From Leisingera sp. ANG1 (GTDB lineage Bacteria; Pseudomonadota; Alphaproteobacteria; Rhodobacterales; Rhodobacteraceae): DNA of 64,000 nt. Under the pieces are notes generated by a model. It searched no databases, was not told where the DNA came from, and saw only the letters and a program-made list of their open reading frames with translations. The stretch's first letter is position 1. Each line of letters starts with the position of its first letter. Location of the stretch: NCBI RefSeq assembly GCF_000203975.2, contig NZ_AFCF02000016.1, positions 62,001 through 126,000 on the forward strand. The letters are read 5' to 3'. Below are positions 43,824 to 53,097 of the stretch, piece after piece. The position numbers were made by a program, and so were the translations under genes.

Positions 43824-44744
43824 ATGACGTATATTCTAGTTCTGGAGCAGATCCTGAATGGGCTCCAGCTCGGGATGATGCTGTTTCTAATGGCAGCCGG
43901 GCTGACGCTGGTGTTCGGGGTGATGGGGCTGATCAACCTGGCCCATGGCTCGCTTTATATGGTTGGCGCCTTTGCCGCCGCGGCGGTGGCGGGCTGGACC
44001 GGATCGTTCCTGCTGGCGCTGATCGCAAGCCTGGCCGCCGCTGCCGCCGCGGGCGCGCTGATGGAGCTGGTGGTGATCCGGCGCCTCTACCGGCGCGACC
44101 ATCTGGACCAGGTGCTGGCGACCTTTGCGCTGATCCTGATTTTCTCTGAGGGCACACGCTGGCTGTTCGGTTCTTTCCCGCTGTTCCTGGACGTGCCGTC
44201 CTACCTGTCGGGGCCGGTGAGCCTGCCGGGGGGTATTCAATATCCGCTGTACCGGCTGACGATCATCTTGATCGGCTTGGCCATTGCCGCCGGGCTTTTC
44301 CTGCTGATTGCGCGCACGCGCATCGGCATCCAGATCCGGGCGGGCGAGGCCGACCGGGAGATGATTGCCGCGCTTGGCGTTGATATTTCCAAGCTCTACA
44401 CGCTGGTATTTGCGCTCGGCGCGGCGCTGGCCGGGCTGGCAGGCGCGCTGGTCGGCGCGATCCAGTCGGTGCAGGTCGGCATGGGCGAGCCGGTGCTGAT
44501 CCTGGCCTTTGTGGTGATCGTGATCGGCGGCATCGGCTCCATCAAAGGCGCGTTGGCCGGGGCGCTTCTGGTGGGGATGACCGATACGCTGGGCGGTGTG
44601 TTCCTGCCGCAGCTGTTTGCAGTCTTCATGGACCCGGCCAGTGCGGCCTCTGCCGGGGCGTCGCTGGCCTCGATGCTGATCTATATCCTGATGGCGGCGA
44701 TCCTCTTGGTGCGCCCCTCTGGCCTTTATGGAGGGAGCGCATGA
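43824..44744 (+). CDS. livH: branched-chain amino acid-type ABC permease LivH
   Basis: A 306-residue inner-membrane permease of the LivH family with about eight helices. Characteristic parts are LEQILNGLQLGMMLFLMAAG followed by LTLVFGVMGLINLAHGSLYM, and the cytoplasmic loop AGEADREMIAALGVDISKLYTLVFALG that contacts the ATPases. LVGAIQSVQVGMGEPVLILAF and VIVIGGIGSIKGAL follow. Its stop overlaps the livM start (ATGATG), so the permeases are coupled. Confidence 0.93.
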   Translation: MTYILVLEQILNGLQLGMMLFLMAAGLTLVFGVMGLINLAHGSLYMVGAFAAAAVAGWTGSFLLALIASLAAAAAAGALMELVVIRRLYRRDHLDQVLATFALILIFSEGTRWLFGSFPLFLDVPSYLSGPVSLPGGIQYPLYRLTIILIGLAIAAGLFLLIARTRIGIQIRAGEADREMIAALGVDISKLYTLVFALGAALAGLAGALVGAIQSVQVGMGEPVLILAFVVIVIGGIGSIKGALAGALLVGMTDTLGGVFLPQLFAVFMDPASAASAGASLASMLIYILMAAILLVRPSGLYGGSA

Positions 44745-45730
44745 TGCTGACGCGCGAGAGCCTGCTCAATTGGGCGATGATTGCGGCGCTGCTGGTCGTG
44801 CCGCTGGCCGCCTGGAGCCTGGATGAGCCGTTCATCATTACGCTGGCGACCAAGGCCGCGATCCTGGCGCTGGCCGGGGTTGGGCTGAACATTGCCCTAG
44901 GGCTTGGCGGGCTGATCAGCCTGGGCCACGCAGCGTTTTTCGGGATCGGCGGCTATGCCATGGGCATTCTTGCGGCCCACGCCCAGAACTATGAGCCGCT
45001 GTTTGAATGGCCCTTCCTGTTTGAGGGCAGCAACCAGATGCCGCTGATCTGGCTGGTGGCGGTAGTGTTCAGCGCGCTTGCGGCGCTGGTGATCGGCGCG
45101 CTGTCTTTGCGCACTTCGGGCGTATATTTCATCATGATCACCCTCGCCTTCGGGCAGATGCTCTATTACTTCGCAATCAGCTGGAGTGCCTATGGCGGCG
45201 AGGACGGGCTGTCGATCTGGGTGCGGAATGAATTCCCAGGTCTCAACACCCTGGATCCGATCCAGTTCTTTGCCATTGCCTATGTCATCCTCTGCCTGGC
45301 GCTGGTTTTCGCGGCGCGGCTGGCGCGCTCACCCTTCGGGCTGGCTTTGGCGGCGGCGCGGCAGAATGAGGACCGGGTGCAGGCGGTGGGCCTCACACCG
45401 TTCGTCTTACGGCTGACGGCCTTTGTGATTTCCGGCGCCATCACCGGGCTGGCGGGGGCGCTGTTTGCCGATTTGAACCGGTTCGTCAGCCCGACCATGC
45501 TCAGCTGGCACACCAGCGGCGAGATCATGATCTTTGTGATCCTCGGCGGGGTCGGGCGGCTTTACGGTCCGGTTGCCGGTGCCGCGCTTTATATTCTGCT
45601 GGAGCATCTTCTGGGCGGGATCAGCGATTACTGGCAGATTTTCCTAGGCGTGCTTCTGCTGCTCATCGTGCTCTTTGCCCGCGGCGGGTTGATTGGAGCG
45701 CTGGCTGGACGGGAGAAGGCACATGGCTGA
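44741..45730 (+). CDS. livM: branched-chain amino acid-type ABC permease LivM
   Basis: A 329-residue permease. It shows AAILALAGVGLNIALGLGGL, SLGHAAFFGIGGYAMGILA, SLRTSGVYFIMITLAFGQML, the coupling loop SPFGLALAAARQNEDRVQAV and GLAGALFADLNRFVSPTML. The C-terminal DLNRF and GEIMIFVILGGVGRLYGPVAG match LivM. The start is the first ATG of ATGATG at 44741. It overlaps the LivG gene by eight bases. Confidence 0.93.
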   Translation: MMLTRESLLNWAMIAALLVVPLAAWSLDEPFIITLATKAAILALAGVGLNIALGLGGLISLGHAAFFGIGGYAMGILAAHAQNYEPLFEWPFLFEGSNQMPLIWLVAVVFSALAALVIGALSLRTSGVYFIMITLAFGQMLYYFAISWSAYGGEDGLSIWVRNEFPGLNTLDPIQFFAIAYVILCLALVFAARLARSPFGLALAAARQNEDRVQAVGLTPFVLRLTAFVISGAITGLAGALFADLNRFVSPTMLSWHTSGEIMIFVILGGVGRLYGPVAGAALYILLEHLLGGISDYWQIFLGVLLLLIVLFARGGLIGALAGREKAHG

Positions 45731-46478
45731 TGTGGTTCTGAAAACCGATAGGCTCAACAAGTGCTTTGGCGCGCTGAAAGCAAGCAGCGATGTTTCCCTG
45801 GACCTGCGGTCCGGAGAAATTCACGCGCTGATCGGGCCGAACGGGGCGGGCAAGTCCACTCTGATCAAGCAGATCGCGGGCAACCTAGTGCCGGACAGCG
45901 GCACGGTCGAGCTGCTGGGGCAGGATGTGACCGCGCTGGATACGGTGGCGCGGGCGCGGATGGGGCTGGGGCGGACGTTCCAGATCTCCGCACTGGCGAT
46001 GGAATACACGGTGCTGCAAAACGCGGTGCTGGGCGCGCTTGGCGGGCGGGGCCGGGTCTTCCATTTTTTCCGCAATGTGATGAAGGACCCGGAACTGCTG
46101 GAGCAGGCGCGCGACGCGCTGGAGCGGGTCGGGCTGACGCAGGACGCAAACCGCCGCACCGCCGACCTGTCGCACGGCCAGCGCCGCCAGCTGGAGGTGG
46201 CGGTGGCGCTGACGCTGAAGCCCAAGTTGTTTCTGATGGATGAGCCGATGGCGGGTCTGGGCACTGCGGGGTCCAAGGCGCTGACCGGGTTCCTCGATGG
46301 CTTGCGGCAAGAGGCTCCGATTCTGCTGGTGGAGCACGACATGGATGCGGTCTTTGCCCTGGCGGACCGGATCAGCGTGCTGGTCTACGGCCAGATCATC
46401 GCCACCGGTACCGCGGATGAGATCCGCGCCAATGCCGAGGTGCGCCGCGCCTATCTGGGAGAGGAGGATGCCGCATGA
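45723..46478 (+). CDS. livG: ABC transporter ATP-binding protein LivG
   Basis: A 251-residue ATPase: Walker A GPNGAGKST (near residue 40), Q-loop region FQISALAMEYTVLQN, signature LSHGQRRQLEVAVAL, Walker B LFLMDEPMAGLG, and switch His in LLVEHDMDAVFALADRI. The D-loop and the C-terminal tail (GTADEIRANAEVRRAYLGE) are those of the LivG subfamily. Start at 45723 (MADVVLKTDRL) fits a GGGAGAAGG ribosome site; an earlier ATG at 45693 is inside livM. Confidence 0.95.
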   Translation: MADVVLKTDRLNKCFGALKASSDVSLDLRSGEIHALIGPNGAGKSTLIKQIAGNLVPDSGTVELLGQDVTALDTVARARMGLGRTFQISALAMEYTVLQNAVLGALGGRGRVFHFFRNVMKDPELLEQARDALERVGLTQDANRRTADLSHGQRRQLEVAVALTLKPKLFLMDEPMAGLGTAGSKALTGFLDGLRQEAPILLVEHDMDAVFALADRISVLVYGQIIATGTADEIRANAEVRRAYLGEEDAA

Positions 46479-47164
46479 GCCTGCTGTCATTGCAAGGGGT
46501 TGAGGCCTCCTACGGCCCGGCGCAGGCGCTGTTCGGCGTCAGCCTGGAGATCGGCGAGGGCGAGGTGGTGGCGCTGATGGGCCGCAACGGCATGGGCAAA
46601 TCCACCACCATCAAGACGATTTGCGGGATGCTGGCGGCCTCCAAGGGGGAGCTGACGTTCGACGGCCACGACCTGCGCCAGCTGCCGTCGCACAAGGTCG
46701 CCCGGCTGGGAGTTGGTCTAGTGCCGGAAGGCCGGCGCTGTTTCGCGCCGCTGACGGTGGAGGAGAACCTGATTGCCGCGGCCTGTCCCGGCCCTTGGGA
46801 TATGGCCAAGGTGGCAGAGCTGTTTCCGCGGCTGGAGGAGCGCCGGACGCAGGCTGCCGGATCGCTTTCGGGCGGGGAGCAGCAGATGCTGACCATCGGC
46901 CGGGCTCTCATGACCAATCCGCGGCTGCTGATCCTGGACGAGGCAACCGAAGGCTTGGCGCCGGTGGTGCGGCAGGAAATCTGGGCTGCCATTGCCCGGC
47001 TGAAGCGCGAGGCGGGTCTGTCGATCCTGGTGGTGGACAAGTCGCTGAAGGAGCTGTCTGCCATCGCCGACCGGGCGGTGATCCTGAACAAGGGCAGCAA
47101 TGCCTGGGTGGGCCGGATTGCCGAGCTGCCTGCGGATATTGCGGACCGGTTCCTGGGGGTCTAG
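46475..47164 (+). CDS. livF: ABC transporter ATP-binding protein LivF
   Basis: A 229-residue ATPase of the LivF type: Walker A GRNGMGKST, signature LSGGEQQMLTIGRALMT, Walker B LLILDEATEGLAP, and GLSILVVDKSLKELSAIADRA with an Asp-Lys in place of the usual His-rich switch (VDKSL instead of EHD), normal for many LivF proteins' VEQ position but worth noting. It overlaps livG by four bases and ends the operon at a hairpin. Confidence 0.93.
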   Translation: MSLLSLQGVEASYGPAQALFGVSLEIGEGEVVALMGRNGMGKSTTIKTICGMLAASKGELTFDGHDLRQLPSHKVARLGVGLVPEGRRCFAPLTVEENLIAAACPGPWDMAKVAELFPRLEERRTQAAGSLSGGEQQMLTIGRALMTNPRLLILDEATEGLAPVVRQEIWAAIARLKREAGLSILVVDKSLKELSAIADRAVILNKGSNAWVGRIAELPADIADRFLGV

Positions 47165-47222
47165 GTGAGAGGTCTGTAATGATACTTATGTTAAGTTTGA
47201 TCCGTTTCCCCGCATTGTGAAT

Positions 47223-47246
47223 TTCCCCCGGCTGATGCCGGGGGAA
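47223..47246. terminator. bidirectional hairpin between livF and the chemoreceptor gene
   Basis: TTCCCCCGGC (47223-47232) pairs perfectly with GCCGGGGGAA (47237-47246) around the TGAT loop. It lies in the 88-base gap between convergent stop codons (47164 and 47253), so it can serve both. T-runs are absent. Confidence 0.75.
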
Positions 47247-47252
47247 CTATGT

Positions 47253-49502
47253 TCAAGCGCTCATTCGGTGCGGTTCTCTGGCGAACTCTTGGGCCGGGGC
47301 TGAACCGCTGCCGCCCAGGTCAAAGCGGCCAACAACATCCGTCAGGCTTTGTGATTCATTCTGCAAGAGCTGGCTGGCTGCCGCGGCTTCTTCGGACATG
47401 GCTGCGTTCTGCTGGGTCATATTGTCCAGCTGATGCATGGCGCCGTCGATTTTCTCCAACCCTTCGGACTGGATGCGGACGCCGTCAGCGATTTCAGTCA
47501 CCAGCCCGGAAACGGCTGAGACCTGCTCGATGATGCTGGTCAGCGCATCGCCTGCGCGGCCCACCATGGCAACGCCATTGGCAACGTGTTCTTCACTGGC
47601 GGAGGTCAGCCCCTTGATCTGCCCTGCGGCATTGGAGGCGCGTTGCGCCAGTGCGCGCACTTCAGAGGCGACCACGGCAAAGCCTGCCCCGGCGGGACCC
47701 GCTCGGGCGGCTTCGACGCCCGCGTTCAGCGCCAGAAGGTTGGTCTGGAAGGCAATGTCGTCGATCATGTTGATGATCTTGGAAATCTCCGCCGAGGCTT
47801 CCTGAATCTGATCCATTGCCGCCACCGCCGAGGTTACTACATCGGTGCTTTGCTCTGCCTCGCTGCGGGCGCCGCGCATAGTCTCGTCCATCCGGCCTGC
47901 CCGGTCGGCGGTATTGCGGATGCCACCGGTCAGCTCGCGGATGGCGCCTGCGGTTTCTTCCAGTGTCGCTGCCTGGCTCTCGGTGCGATGCGCCATCTCA
48001 GTTGCTGCGCCGCGCTGTTCTTCTGAGAAACGGCCGACGTTTTCTGCAGCATCGACAACCTCGCCCATAGAGCTGCGCAGGCGCTCCAGGCTGCGGTTGA
48101 AGTTTTCCCGCAGGGTTTCGTAATGCCCGTCGAATGGCGCCTGGATGTCGCAGGCCAGGTTGCCGCGCTGCAGTTCTGACAGGGCCGCGCTCATGCTTTC
48201 GACTACGGCGGCGGTATGGCGGGCAGCCTCTACTTCGCGGGCTGCGGCCTCATCGGCGTCCTTCAGCTTGCCGCGGAAGGTGTCGAGGCTGCGGGCCAGA
48301 TCGCCAAGCTCATCACCGCGGGCGAGGCCCTGGATTTCAGAATTGTAATCTGCATCGGCCAGCGCATTGGTGGCTTCGCGCAGAGCGTGGATCGGACGGG
48401 TGACGCTGCGCGCCGCCAGCCAGGAAACACCGATCGCGGCCAATAGCGCCGCGCCGATCATGGCAGCCGCAATCAGGCGGATACGCTCGACAACGGCAAA
48501 GGCGGTATGTTCGTCGGTTTCCAGCACCAGCGACCAGTCGAATCCGGGCAGGCCCAGCGGCATTACCTGCGCAATGGCGCGTCCGCCCATTGAGGAGGCG
48601 ACACCTTCGAACTGGCCTGCCTCGCGCGACTTGGCGGCCTCGATCTGCGGTGATCCCGTAAGTTTCTGCAGTGCCGGAAACAGGCCCACAACGGAGGACG
48701 GGCTGCGGGCTACACCGTCGCTGCTAACCACATAGATGTTCTGATGGGTGCCGCCGGACAGGTTGCTGGTCAGCGCCTTGACGACGCCATCGGTGCCGAG
48801 CTGGATGGCAATCACCCCGGCGATCTTACCATTCTTGGCAAACACTGGTGCGGCCATAAAGGCTGCGGCGTCCGGACTGTGGCTGTAAGCGGAAAAATCT
48901 GCCACCGCGATTGTGCCTGCTTCTGCCTCCAGCGCTGCCTGGAACACCTGCGACAGACCGCTGTCAGGCGCTTCCTGAACACCGGTCATGAAATCGTCCT
49001 GTTTTTTCACCGAATAGACCACCTGCCCGGCGGGGGTGATCAGATACAGGTCCTGATAACCGTTGAGGCGCAGGCTTTGCAGGAAAGTGGGGTGATAGGT
49101 GACATGCGACTGGTTGTAGTAGGAACCGTCGCCCGCATCTGTCAGCTCCTCCCGCCGGTCCTCAGCGTTGGGGTTTCCGGCGGCGTAGGTCTGCTTGAGA
49201 TACGCAACCGGGTCGTCTTCCTCGACCATGCCGATCACCCGCTCGAAATTGCTGATGGCGCGGAACACCGCAGGCTGCCCTGCCAGGCTGGAGAGGTCGG
49301 AACGCGCAGCCTTGATCAGGAAGCCAAGCGCCTGGGCGCCGGATTTGGCCTCGATCTTCTGGGCGGCAAAGGCGTTTTCTCGGATGCTGCGCTCTGCCAT
49401 GGAATAGACCAGAACGGACACGGTGACGAGAAACACACCCGTCAGCGCAACCATGATCAGCGGCAGTTTCAGTTTCAGCGGCAGTTTCGTTAGTCGGGGC
49501 AT
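47253..49502 (-). CDS. methyl-accepting chemotaxis protein
   Basis: A 749-residue transmembrane chemoreceptor. An N-terminal helix ([21 protein letters not shown]) is followed by a periplasmic double-Cache sensor (for example [20 protein letters not shown] and [15 protein letters not shown]) and a second helix ([22 protein letters not shown]). Two HAMP-like regions and a cytoplasmic four-helix bundle come next, with the conserved hairpin tip region [19 protein letters not shown] followed by [16 protein letters not shown]. The usual -EQGRGFAVVA- reads [11 protein letters not shown], two unusual positions. There is no C-terminal CheR-binding pentapeptide. The start at 49502 ([10 protein letters not shown]) has GGAG 10 bases upstream. 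Ligand unknown. Confidence 0.93.
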   Translation of the reverse strand: MPRLTKLPLKLKLPLIMVALTGVFLVTVSVLVYSMAERSIRENAFAAQKIEAKSGAQALGFLIKAARSDLSSLAGQPAVFRAISNFERVIGMVEEDDPVAYLKQTYAAGNPNAEDRREELTDAGDGSYYNQSHVTYHPTFLQSLRLNGYQDLYLITPAGQVVYSVKKQDDFMTGVQEAPDSGLSQVFQAALEAEAGTIAVADFSAYSHSPDAAAFMAAPVFAKNGKIAGVIAIQLGTDGVVKALTSNLSGGTHQNIYVVSSDGVARSPSSVVGLFPALQKLTGSPQIEAAKSREAGQFEGVASSMGGRAIAQVMPLGLPGFDWSLVLETDEHTAFAVVERIRLIAAAMIGAALLAAIGVSWLAARSVTRPIHALREATNALADADYNSEIQGLARGDELGDLARSLDTFRGKLKDADEAAAREVEAARHTAAVVESMSAALSELQRGNLACDIQAPFDGHYETLRENFNRSLERLRSSMGEVVDAAENVGRFSEEQRGAATEMAHRTESQAATLEETAGAIRELTGGIRNTADRAGRMDETMRGARSEAEQSTDVVTSAVAAMDQIQEASAEISKIINMIDDIAFQTNLLALNAGVEAARAGPAGAGFAVVASEVRALAQRASNAAGQIKGLTSASEEHVANGVAMVGRAGDALTSIIEQVSAVSGLVTEIADGVRIQSEGLEKIDGAMHQLDNMTQQNAAMSEEAAAASQLLQNESQSLTDVVGRFDLGGSGSAPAQEFAREPHRMSA

Positions 49503-49878
49503 TGGCCAGGGTCTCCTGCAGTCTGCGGCGCCCGGTCGCACCGGGGCCTGAAGGAGTCATAGTCTGGAAAGTCCTGATAAAGTGTGTACCGCAAATAGGC
49601 CGCAAATGAAGTTTTCCGGAATCTTTGCGTATTTGATGCCGCAAATTTGAATCGTGTGCCAATCCGGCCGGAAAGATGCCTGAAGCACTTATTTTTAAGG
49701 CCCTGCTAGAGCGTTGAGTCAGGAAATGCGCTGCGGGAATGACGCAAACTGTCAGGTCTGAACATATTCACATTCCGTAGTTTTGCATCCGCAAGACGTT
49801 CGCTTTAGCCGGCCGCCGGCAAGGCCCGTGGCGGGTTTTCAAGTTGTCATTCATGTTAAACCAAACCAAAAATCACTC
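49503..49878. promoter_or_regulatory. 376-base intergenic region with three CCGCAAAT repeats
   Basis: No gene is supported. The octamer CCGCAAAT occurs at 49589-49596, 49600-49607 and 49639-49646, all in the same direction; the first two are one helical turn apart. They lie about 87-144 bases upstream of the chemoreceptor ATG and may be regulator sites. The rest is moderately AT-rich, with a TTTTTAAGG tract at 49692-49700 and a short dyad TGAC-N7-GTCA at 49740-49754. Confidence 0.4.
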
Positions 49879-50328
49879 ATGGACAAAAAAGACCGTGAAA
49901 TTCTGAGGCTGATACAGGCCAATGCCCAGCTGACCGCTGAAGCGATCAGCCAGGAGGTCGGCCTGTCAGCGCCCGCGGTGCAGAAACGGCTGAAGAAGCT
50001 GCGTGACACCGGGGTGATCGAAAGGGAAATCGCGATCCTGTCGCCGTCCAAGATGGGCCGGGAGATGACGGTGATCGTGCAGGTTGTGCTGGAGCGTGAA
50101 AGCCGGATGCATCTGGACGCCTTCAAGCGCAAGATGCGCAAGGCGCCGCAGGTGCAGCAGTGTTACTACACCACTGGAGAGGCGGACTTTATTCTGATGG
50201 TGATTGTGAAAGACATCAAGGAATACGAAGCCTTCACCCAGGAGTACTTTTTTGATGAGTCCAACGTCAGCCGGTTCACATCTTCTGTGGTGATGGACCG
50301 GGTCAAGGTGTCGCTGGACATCATTTGA
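49879..50328 (+). CDS. Lrp/AsnC-family transcriptional regulator
   Basis: A 149-residue regulator: helix-turn-helix at the N-terminus (DREILRLIQANAQLTAEAIS then QEVGLSAPAVQKRLKKLRD TGVIEREIA) and a C-terminal RAM/AsnC ligand domain (APQVQQCYYTTGEADFILMV, DIKEYEAFTQEYF, SSVVMDRVK). The ATG at 49879 gives the family N-terminus (MDKKDREIL) but has no good ribosome site; upstream in-frame starts (49783) are possible. The gene is convergent with a LysR gene, 11 bases away. Target genes not evident. Confidence 0.9.
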   Translation: MDKKDREILRLIQANAQLTAEAISQEVGLSAPAVQKRLKKLRDTGVIEREIAILSPSKMGREMTVIVQVVLERESRMHLDAFKRKMRKAPQVQQCYYTTGEADFILMVIVKDIKEYEAFTQEYFFDESNVSRFTSSVVMDRVKVSLDII

Positions 50329-50339
50329 ACAGTTTCGGC

Positions 50340-51290
50340 TCAGGTCCGGGCAAGTAGCGCATCGGCCGCCGGGAGGGAGTGCGCGGCGGTCAGCGTGTCC
50401 AGAAACAGCTTGGTGATGCGGTTCACCGCAGGGCGTCTGCGGGTGACAGCCGCAAATTGGCTGCGGTAGCGGATCTCCTCGGGCAGCACTGCTTTCATCA
50501 GTCCTTTTCGGATATAACCCTCGGCCATATGGTCCGGGAGGAACCCCAGATAGCTGCCGGACATGATGAGGATCGCCAGTGCCTGTTCATTCTGCACTTT
50601 CGCGGCGCGGCGGAAACCCAACGTCTGACCAACATGCAAGTTAGGGGAGTTCACCCGGATTCCCGCATAGTTCATTGCCTGCACATCCGACAGGCTCAGA
50701 GCGGATAGGTCGCGGTCCATGAACGGGTGCCCCTTGCCGCAGTAAAGGAACATGTTTTCACCATAAAGCGGCATGTAATCAAGGCTGGGGGACGGCCGGT
50801 GCAACGCAAGAATGCCAATGTCGAGCTGGCCGCTGATCACCTTGGTTTCGATCACGTTGGGCGGCTCCAACGATAAATCGATTTCCACCGCGGGGGCGGC
50901 TTTGTTGAAGGCCCGGATGCCGCCCGGGACGAAGGCTTCCGGATTTGAGGCGCATTGATCGAACAGCGCAATCCGGATGGTTCCGGCCAGTTGCTGCTTG
51001 ATTTCATTCACCTCGGCGCGGAAATCCGCCACAGAGATCAGCAGCCCTTCGGCGGAGCGCAGCACCTTGGCGCCATCGTCTGTCAGGGAAAACCCCGCAG
51101 GCCCCCGGTTGCAAAGCTTCAGGTCCAGCCGCAGTTCAAGGTCAGCAATGTATTTGGAAATCGTCGATTTGCCGATGTTCAGTTCGCTTTCGGCGGCAGC
51201 CAGACCACCACTTTCGGCCACTGCCTTGAACACGCGAAGTAATTTCAGATCGGCGTCTGCGACATGTTTGAGATGGGTTTTGCGGGCCAT
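50340..51290 (-). CDS. LysR-family regulator of the second TRAP operon
   Basis: A 316-residue LysR regulator. The DNA-binding domain is LKLLRVFKAVAESGGLAAAE followed by SELNIGKSTISKYIADLELRLD; the sensor domain has QLAGTIRIALFDQCASNPEAF, SGQLDIGILALHRPSP and LAILIMSGSYLGFLPDHMAE. It is divergent from the TRAP operon starting at 51459, with dyads between them, so it most likely regulates uptake of that transporter's substrate. Confidence 0.92.
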   Translation of the reverse strand: MARKTHLKHVADADLKLLRVFKAVAESGGLAAAESELNIGKSTISKYIADLELRLDLKLCNRGPAGFSLTDDGAKVLRSAEGLLISVADFRAEVNEIKQQLAGTIRIALFDQCASNPEAFVPGGIRAFNKAAPAVEIDLSLEPPNVIETKVISGQLDIGILALHRPSPSLDYMPLYGENMFLYCGKGHPFMDRDLSALSLSDVQAMNYAGIRVNSPNLHVGQTLGFRRAAKVQNEQALAILIMSGSYLGFLPDHMAEGYIRKGLMKAVLPEEIRYRSQFAAVTRRRPAVNRITKLFLDTLTAAHSLPAADALLART

Positions 51291-51330
51291 TTTAAAGTTC
51301 GATAAATGTGAAACCTTGAGCTCAATAGTT

Positions 51331-51359
51331 TACATTCTAGAAACATAGAACGCAATGTA
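51331..51359. promoter_or_regulatory. nested dyads between the LysR gene and TRAP operon
   Basis: TTCTA-GAAACA-TAGAA (51335-51350) is flanked by the outer dyad TACATT (51331-51336) and AATGTA (51354-51359), all centred on the same point near 51343-51345. T-N11-A pairs fit (51335/51347 and 51338/51350). It is a likely LysR activator site, 41 bases from the regulator start and 100 bases from the TRAP start. Confidence 0.6.
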
Positions 51360-51458
51360 GCCTCCCGCAGACCAAGGCTGGAACCGGCTGGCAGATGTGC
51401 TGTGGAGGGCGCGCCGCCCCGGACCTTGGGACCCAAGATGACAATACGGGAGGAAGTT

Positions 51459-52472
51459 ATGTCATTTCTCAAGAAGGTCTGCACGCTGACTGCGGCCGTT
51501 TCTGCTGCCGCAATGCTGACCACCGGCGCTGTTTCCGCCAAGAACTTCAAGATCGCCGTGGGTGACGGCGCTGGCAGCTCGCAAGAAGGCACCGGCAAGT
51601 TCTTTATCGAGGCGCTGGAAGAAAAATCCGGCGGCAAGCACACCGGCACCATGTTCCTGAACGGCCAGTTGGGCTCTGAGCAGGACACCGTGAACGAGGC
51701 CGCAATCGGCACCTTGGACATGTCGCTGCTGGCAATCAACAACGTCACGCCGTTCTCGCCGACCGTCGGCGTGTTCACCCTGCCTTATGTGATCCTGTCG
51801 CTGGAAGATGCGGAAAAGCTGACCCAGGGCCCGATCGGCCAGGAGCTGACCGAAAACACCATCCGGGACGCCGGCGTGCGTATCCTGGCCTGGACCTACA
51901 CCGGCTTCCGCCGTCTGACCAACTCCAAGAAGCCGGTCACCACCGTGGCTGACCTGCAGGATCTGGTCATCCGCGTTCCCAAGAACGAAATCATGATCGA
52001 GACCTACAAGTCCTGGGGCATCAACCCGACTCCGATGGCCTGGTCCGAGACTTTCACCGGCCTGCAGACCAAGGTTGTTGACGGCCAGGACAACCCCTAC
52101 ACCACCATCAACGCGATGAAGTTCTACGAAGTGCAGGAATATGTGACCAACCTGCGCTACATCTTCTCGATCGAGCCGCTGATCGTGTCTGAGGCAGTGT
52201 TCCAGGACCTGTCCGAAGAAGACCAGCAGATCCTGATCGAGGCGGGCAAGGAAGCGACCGTGAAGTCGGCTCAGTTCCTGCGCGACATCGAGGCCCAGAT
52301 CAAAGAAGAACTGCTGGCCAAAGGCATGCAGATCGATGATCCGGCAAACGACGAAGCCGAGTTTATCAAGCTGGCGACCGAGGCAGTCTGGCCGCAGTTC
52401 TATGACTCCATCGGCGGTGTCGAGAAGCTGAACACCGTGCTGACCACCATTGGCCGTGATCCGGTTCAATAA
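51459..52472 (+). CDS. TRAP transporter substrate-binding protein, second system (DctP family)
   Basis: A 337-residue periplasmic protein. Signal peptide MSFLKKVCTLTAAVSAAAML followed by TTGAVSA, with cleavage before KNFKIAV. The mature chain has GTMFLNGQLGSEQDTVNEAA, DLQDLVIRVPKNEIMIETYK (ligand Arg in IRVP) and LQTKVVDGQDNPYTTI, hallmarks of DctP-type binders of carboxylates. Start at 51459 supported by the GGGAGGA ribosome site at 51447-51453. Followed by a 26-base perfect palindrome and the permease genes. Confidence 0.94.
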   Translation: MSFLKKVCTLTAAVSAAAMLTTGAVSAKNFKIAVGDGAGSSQEGTGKFFIEALEEKSGGKHTGTMFLNGQLGSEQDTVNEAAIGTLDMSLLAINNVTPFSPTVGVFTLPYVILSLEDAEKLTQGPIGQELTENTIRDAGVRILAWTYTGFRRLTNSKKPVTTVADLQDLVIRVPKNEIMIETYKSWGINPTPMAWSETFTGLQTKVVDGQDNPYTTINAMKFYEVQEYVTNLRYIFSIEPLIVSEAVFQDLSEEDQQILIEAGKEATVKSAQFLRDIEAQIKEELLAKGMQIDDPANDEAEFIKLATEAVWPQFYDSIGGVEKLNTVLTTIGRDPVQ

Positions 52473-52497
52473 GACTCTGACAGACCTATAAAAATAA

Positions 52498-52523
52498 CGA
52501 AGCAGCGCCGCGGCGCTGCTTCG
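52498..52523 (+). terminator. 26-base perfect palindrome between TRAP SBP and permease genes
   Basis: CGAAGCAGCGCCG (52498-52510) is followed directly by its exact reverse complement (52511-52523), which would form a long GC-rich hairpin 26 bases after the SBP stop and 8 bases before the ribosome site of the small permease. No T-run follows. It likely limits permease expression or stabilises the SBP transcript. Confidence 0.75.
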
Positions 52524-52542
52524 CACAGGGGAGGAGTGCATC

Positions 52543-53079
52543 ATGTTCTGGAAATTCCTGGAAAATATAGAAAGCTATATCTGCCGAATATTGCTGTCCG
52601 GCTTTGTCATTCTGCTGTTTGTGCAGATCGTTTCGCGCGAGGTGTTCGGCCATTCGTTTTCATGGATCGAAGAGCTGTCGGTCTACATGTTCGTCTGGTT
52701 CGTCTACTTTGGTGCCAGCTATGCCGCGCTGAAAGGCGCGCATAACCGGGTCACCTTCCAGTTCAAGTTCCTGCCTGCGGGCTGGATCAAGTACATTGAG
52801 GCCTTTGCCGACCTCTTCTGGCTGTTCTTCAACTGCTATTTCCTGTGGCTGGCCACCGATTTCGTCTTCAACAAGATGAACAAGTTCTGGAAGTCGCAGA
52901 CCTTGGGCATTGAGATGAAATACATCTACATGGTGCTGCCCATTGCCTTTGCGCTGATGACGATCCGCATTTTGCAGGTGAATTACCGCAAGCTGATCCG
53001 CGGCGAAGATATCCATGATCCAGACCAGATCGACCTTGATGAAATCAAGGCCGCCGCTGGCGTGGACAAGCGCACGTAA
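52543..53079 (+). CDS. TRAP transporter small permease, second system (DctQ family)
   Basis: A 178-residue membrane protein with four helices (ICRILLSGFVILLFVQIVS; SWIEELSVYMFVWFVYFGAS; IEAFADLFWLFFNCYFLWLA; KYIYMVLPIAFALMTIRIL). The conserved WIEEL...W-YFGAS region is typical of DctQ. The GGGGAGG ribosome site is adjacent. The C-terminal tail is acidic and cytoplasmic. It is 18 bases from the large-permease start. Confidence 0.92.
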   Translation: MFWKFLENIESYICRILLSGFVILLFVQIVSREVFGHSFSWIEELSVYMFVWFVYFGASYAALKGAHNRVTFQFKFLPAGWIKYIEAFADLFWLFFNCYFLWLATDFVFNKMNKFWKSQTLGIEMKYIYMVLPIAFALMTIRILQVNYRKLIRGEDIHDPDQIDLDEIKAAAGVDKRT

Positions 53080-53097
53080 CCGGGAAGGGACAGGACT

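Noticed and set aside
52498-52523. Perfect palindrome as a phage attachment or recombination site
   Set aside because: No integrase, tRNA or flanking duplication is near; its position between SBP and permease genes fits an mRNA hairpin.
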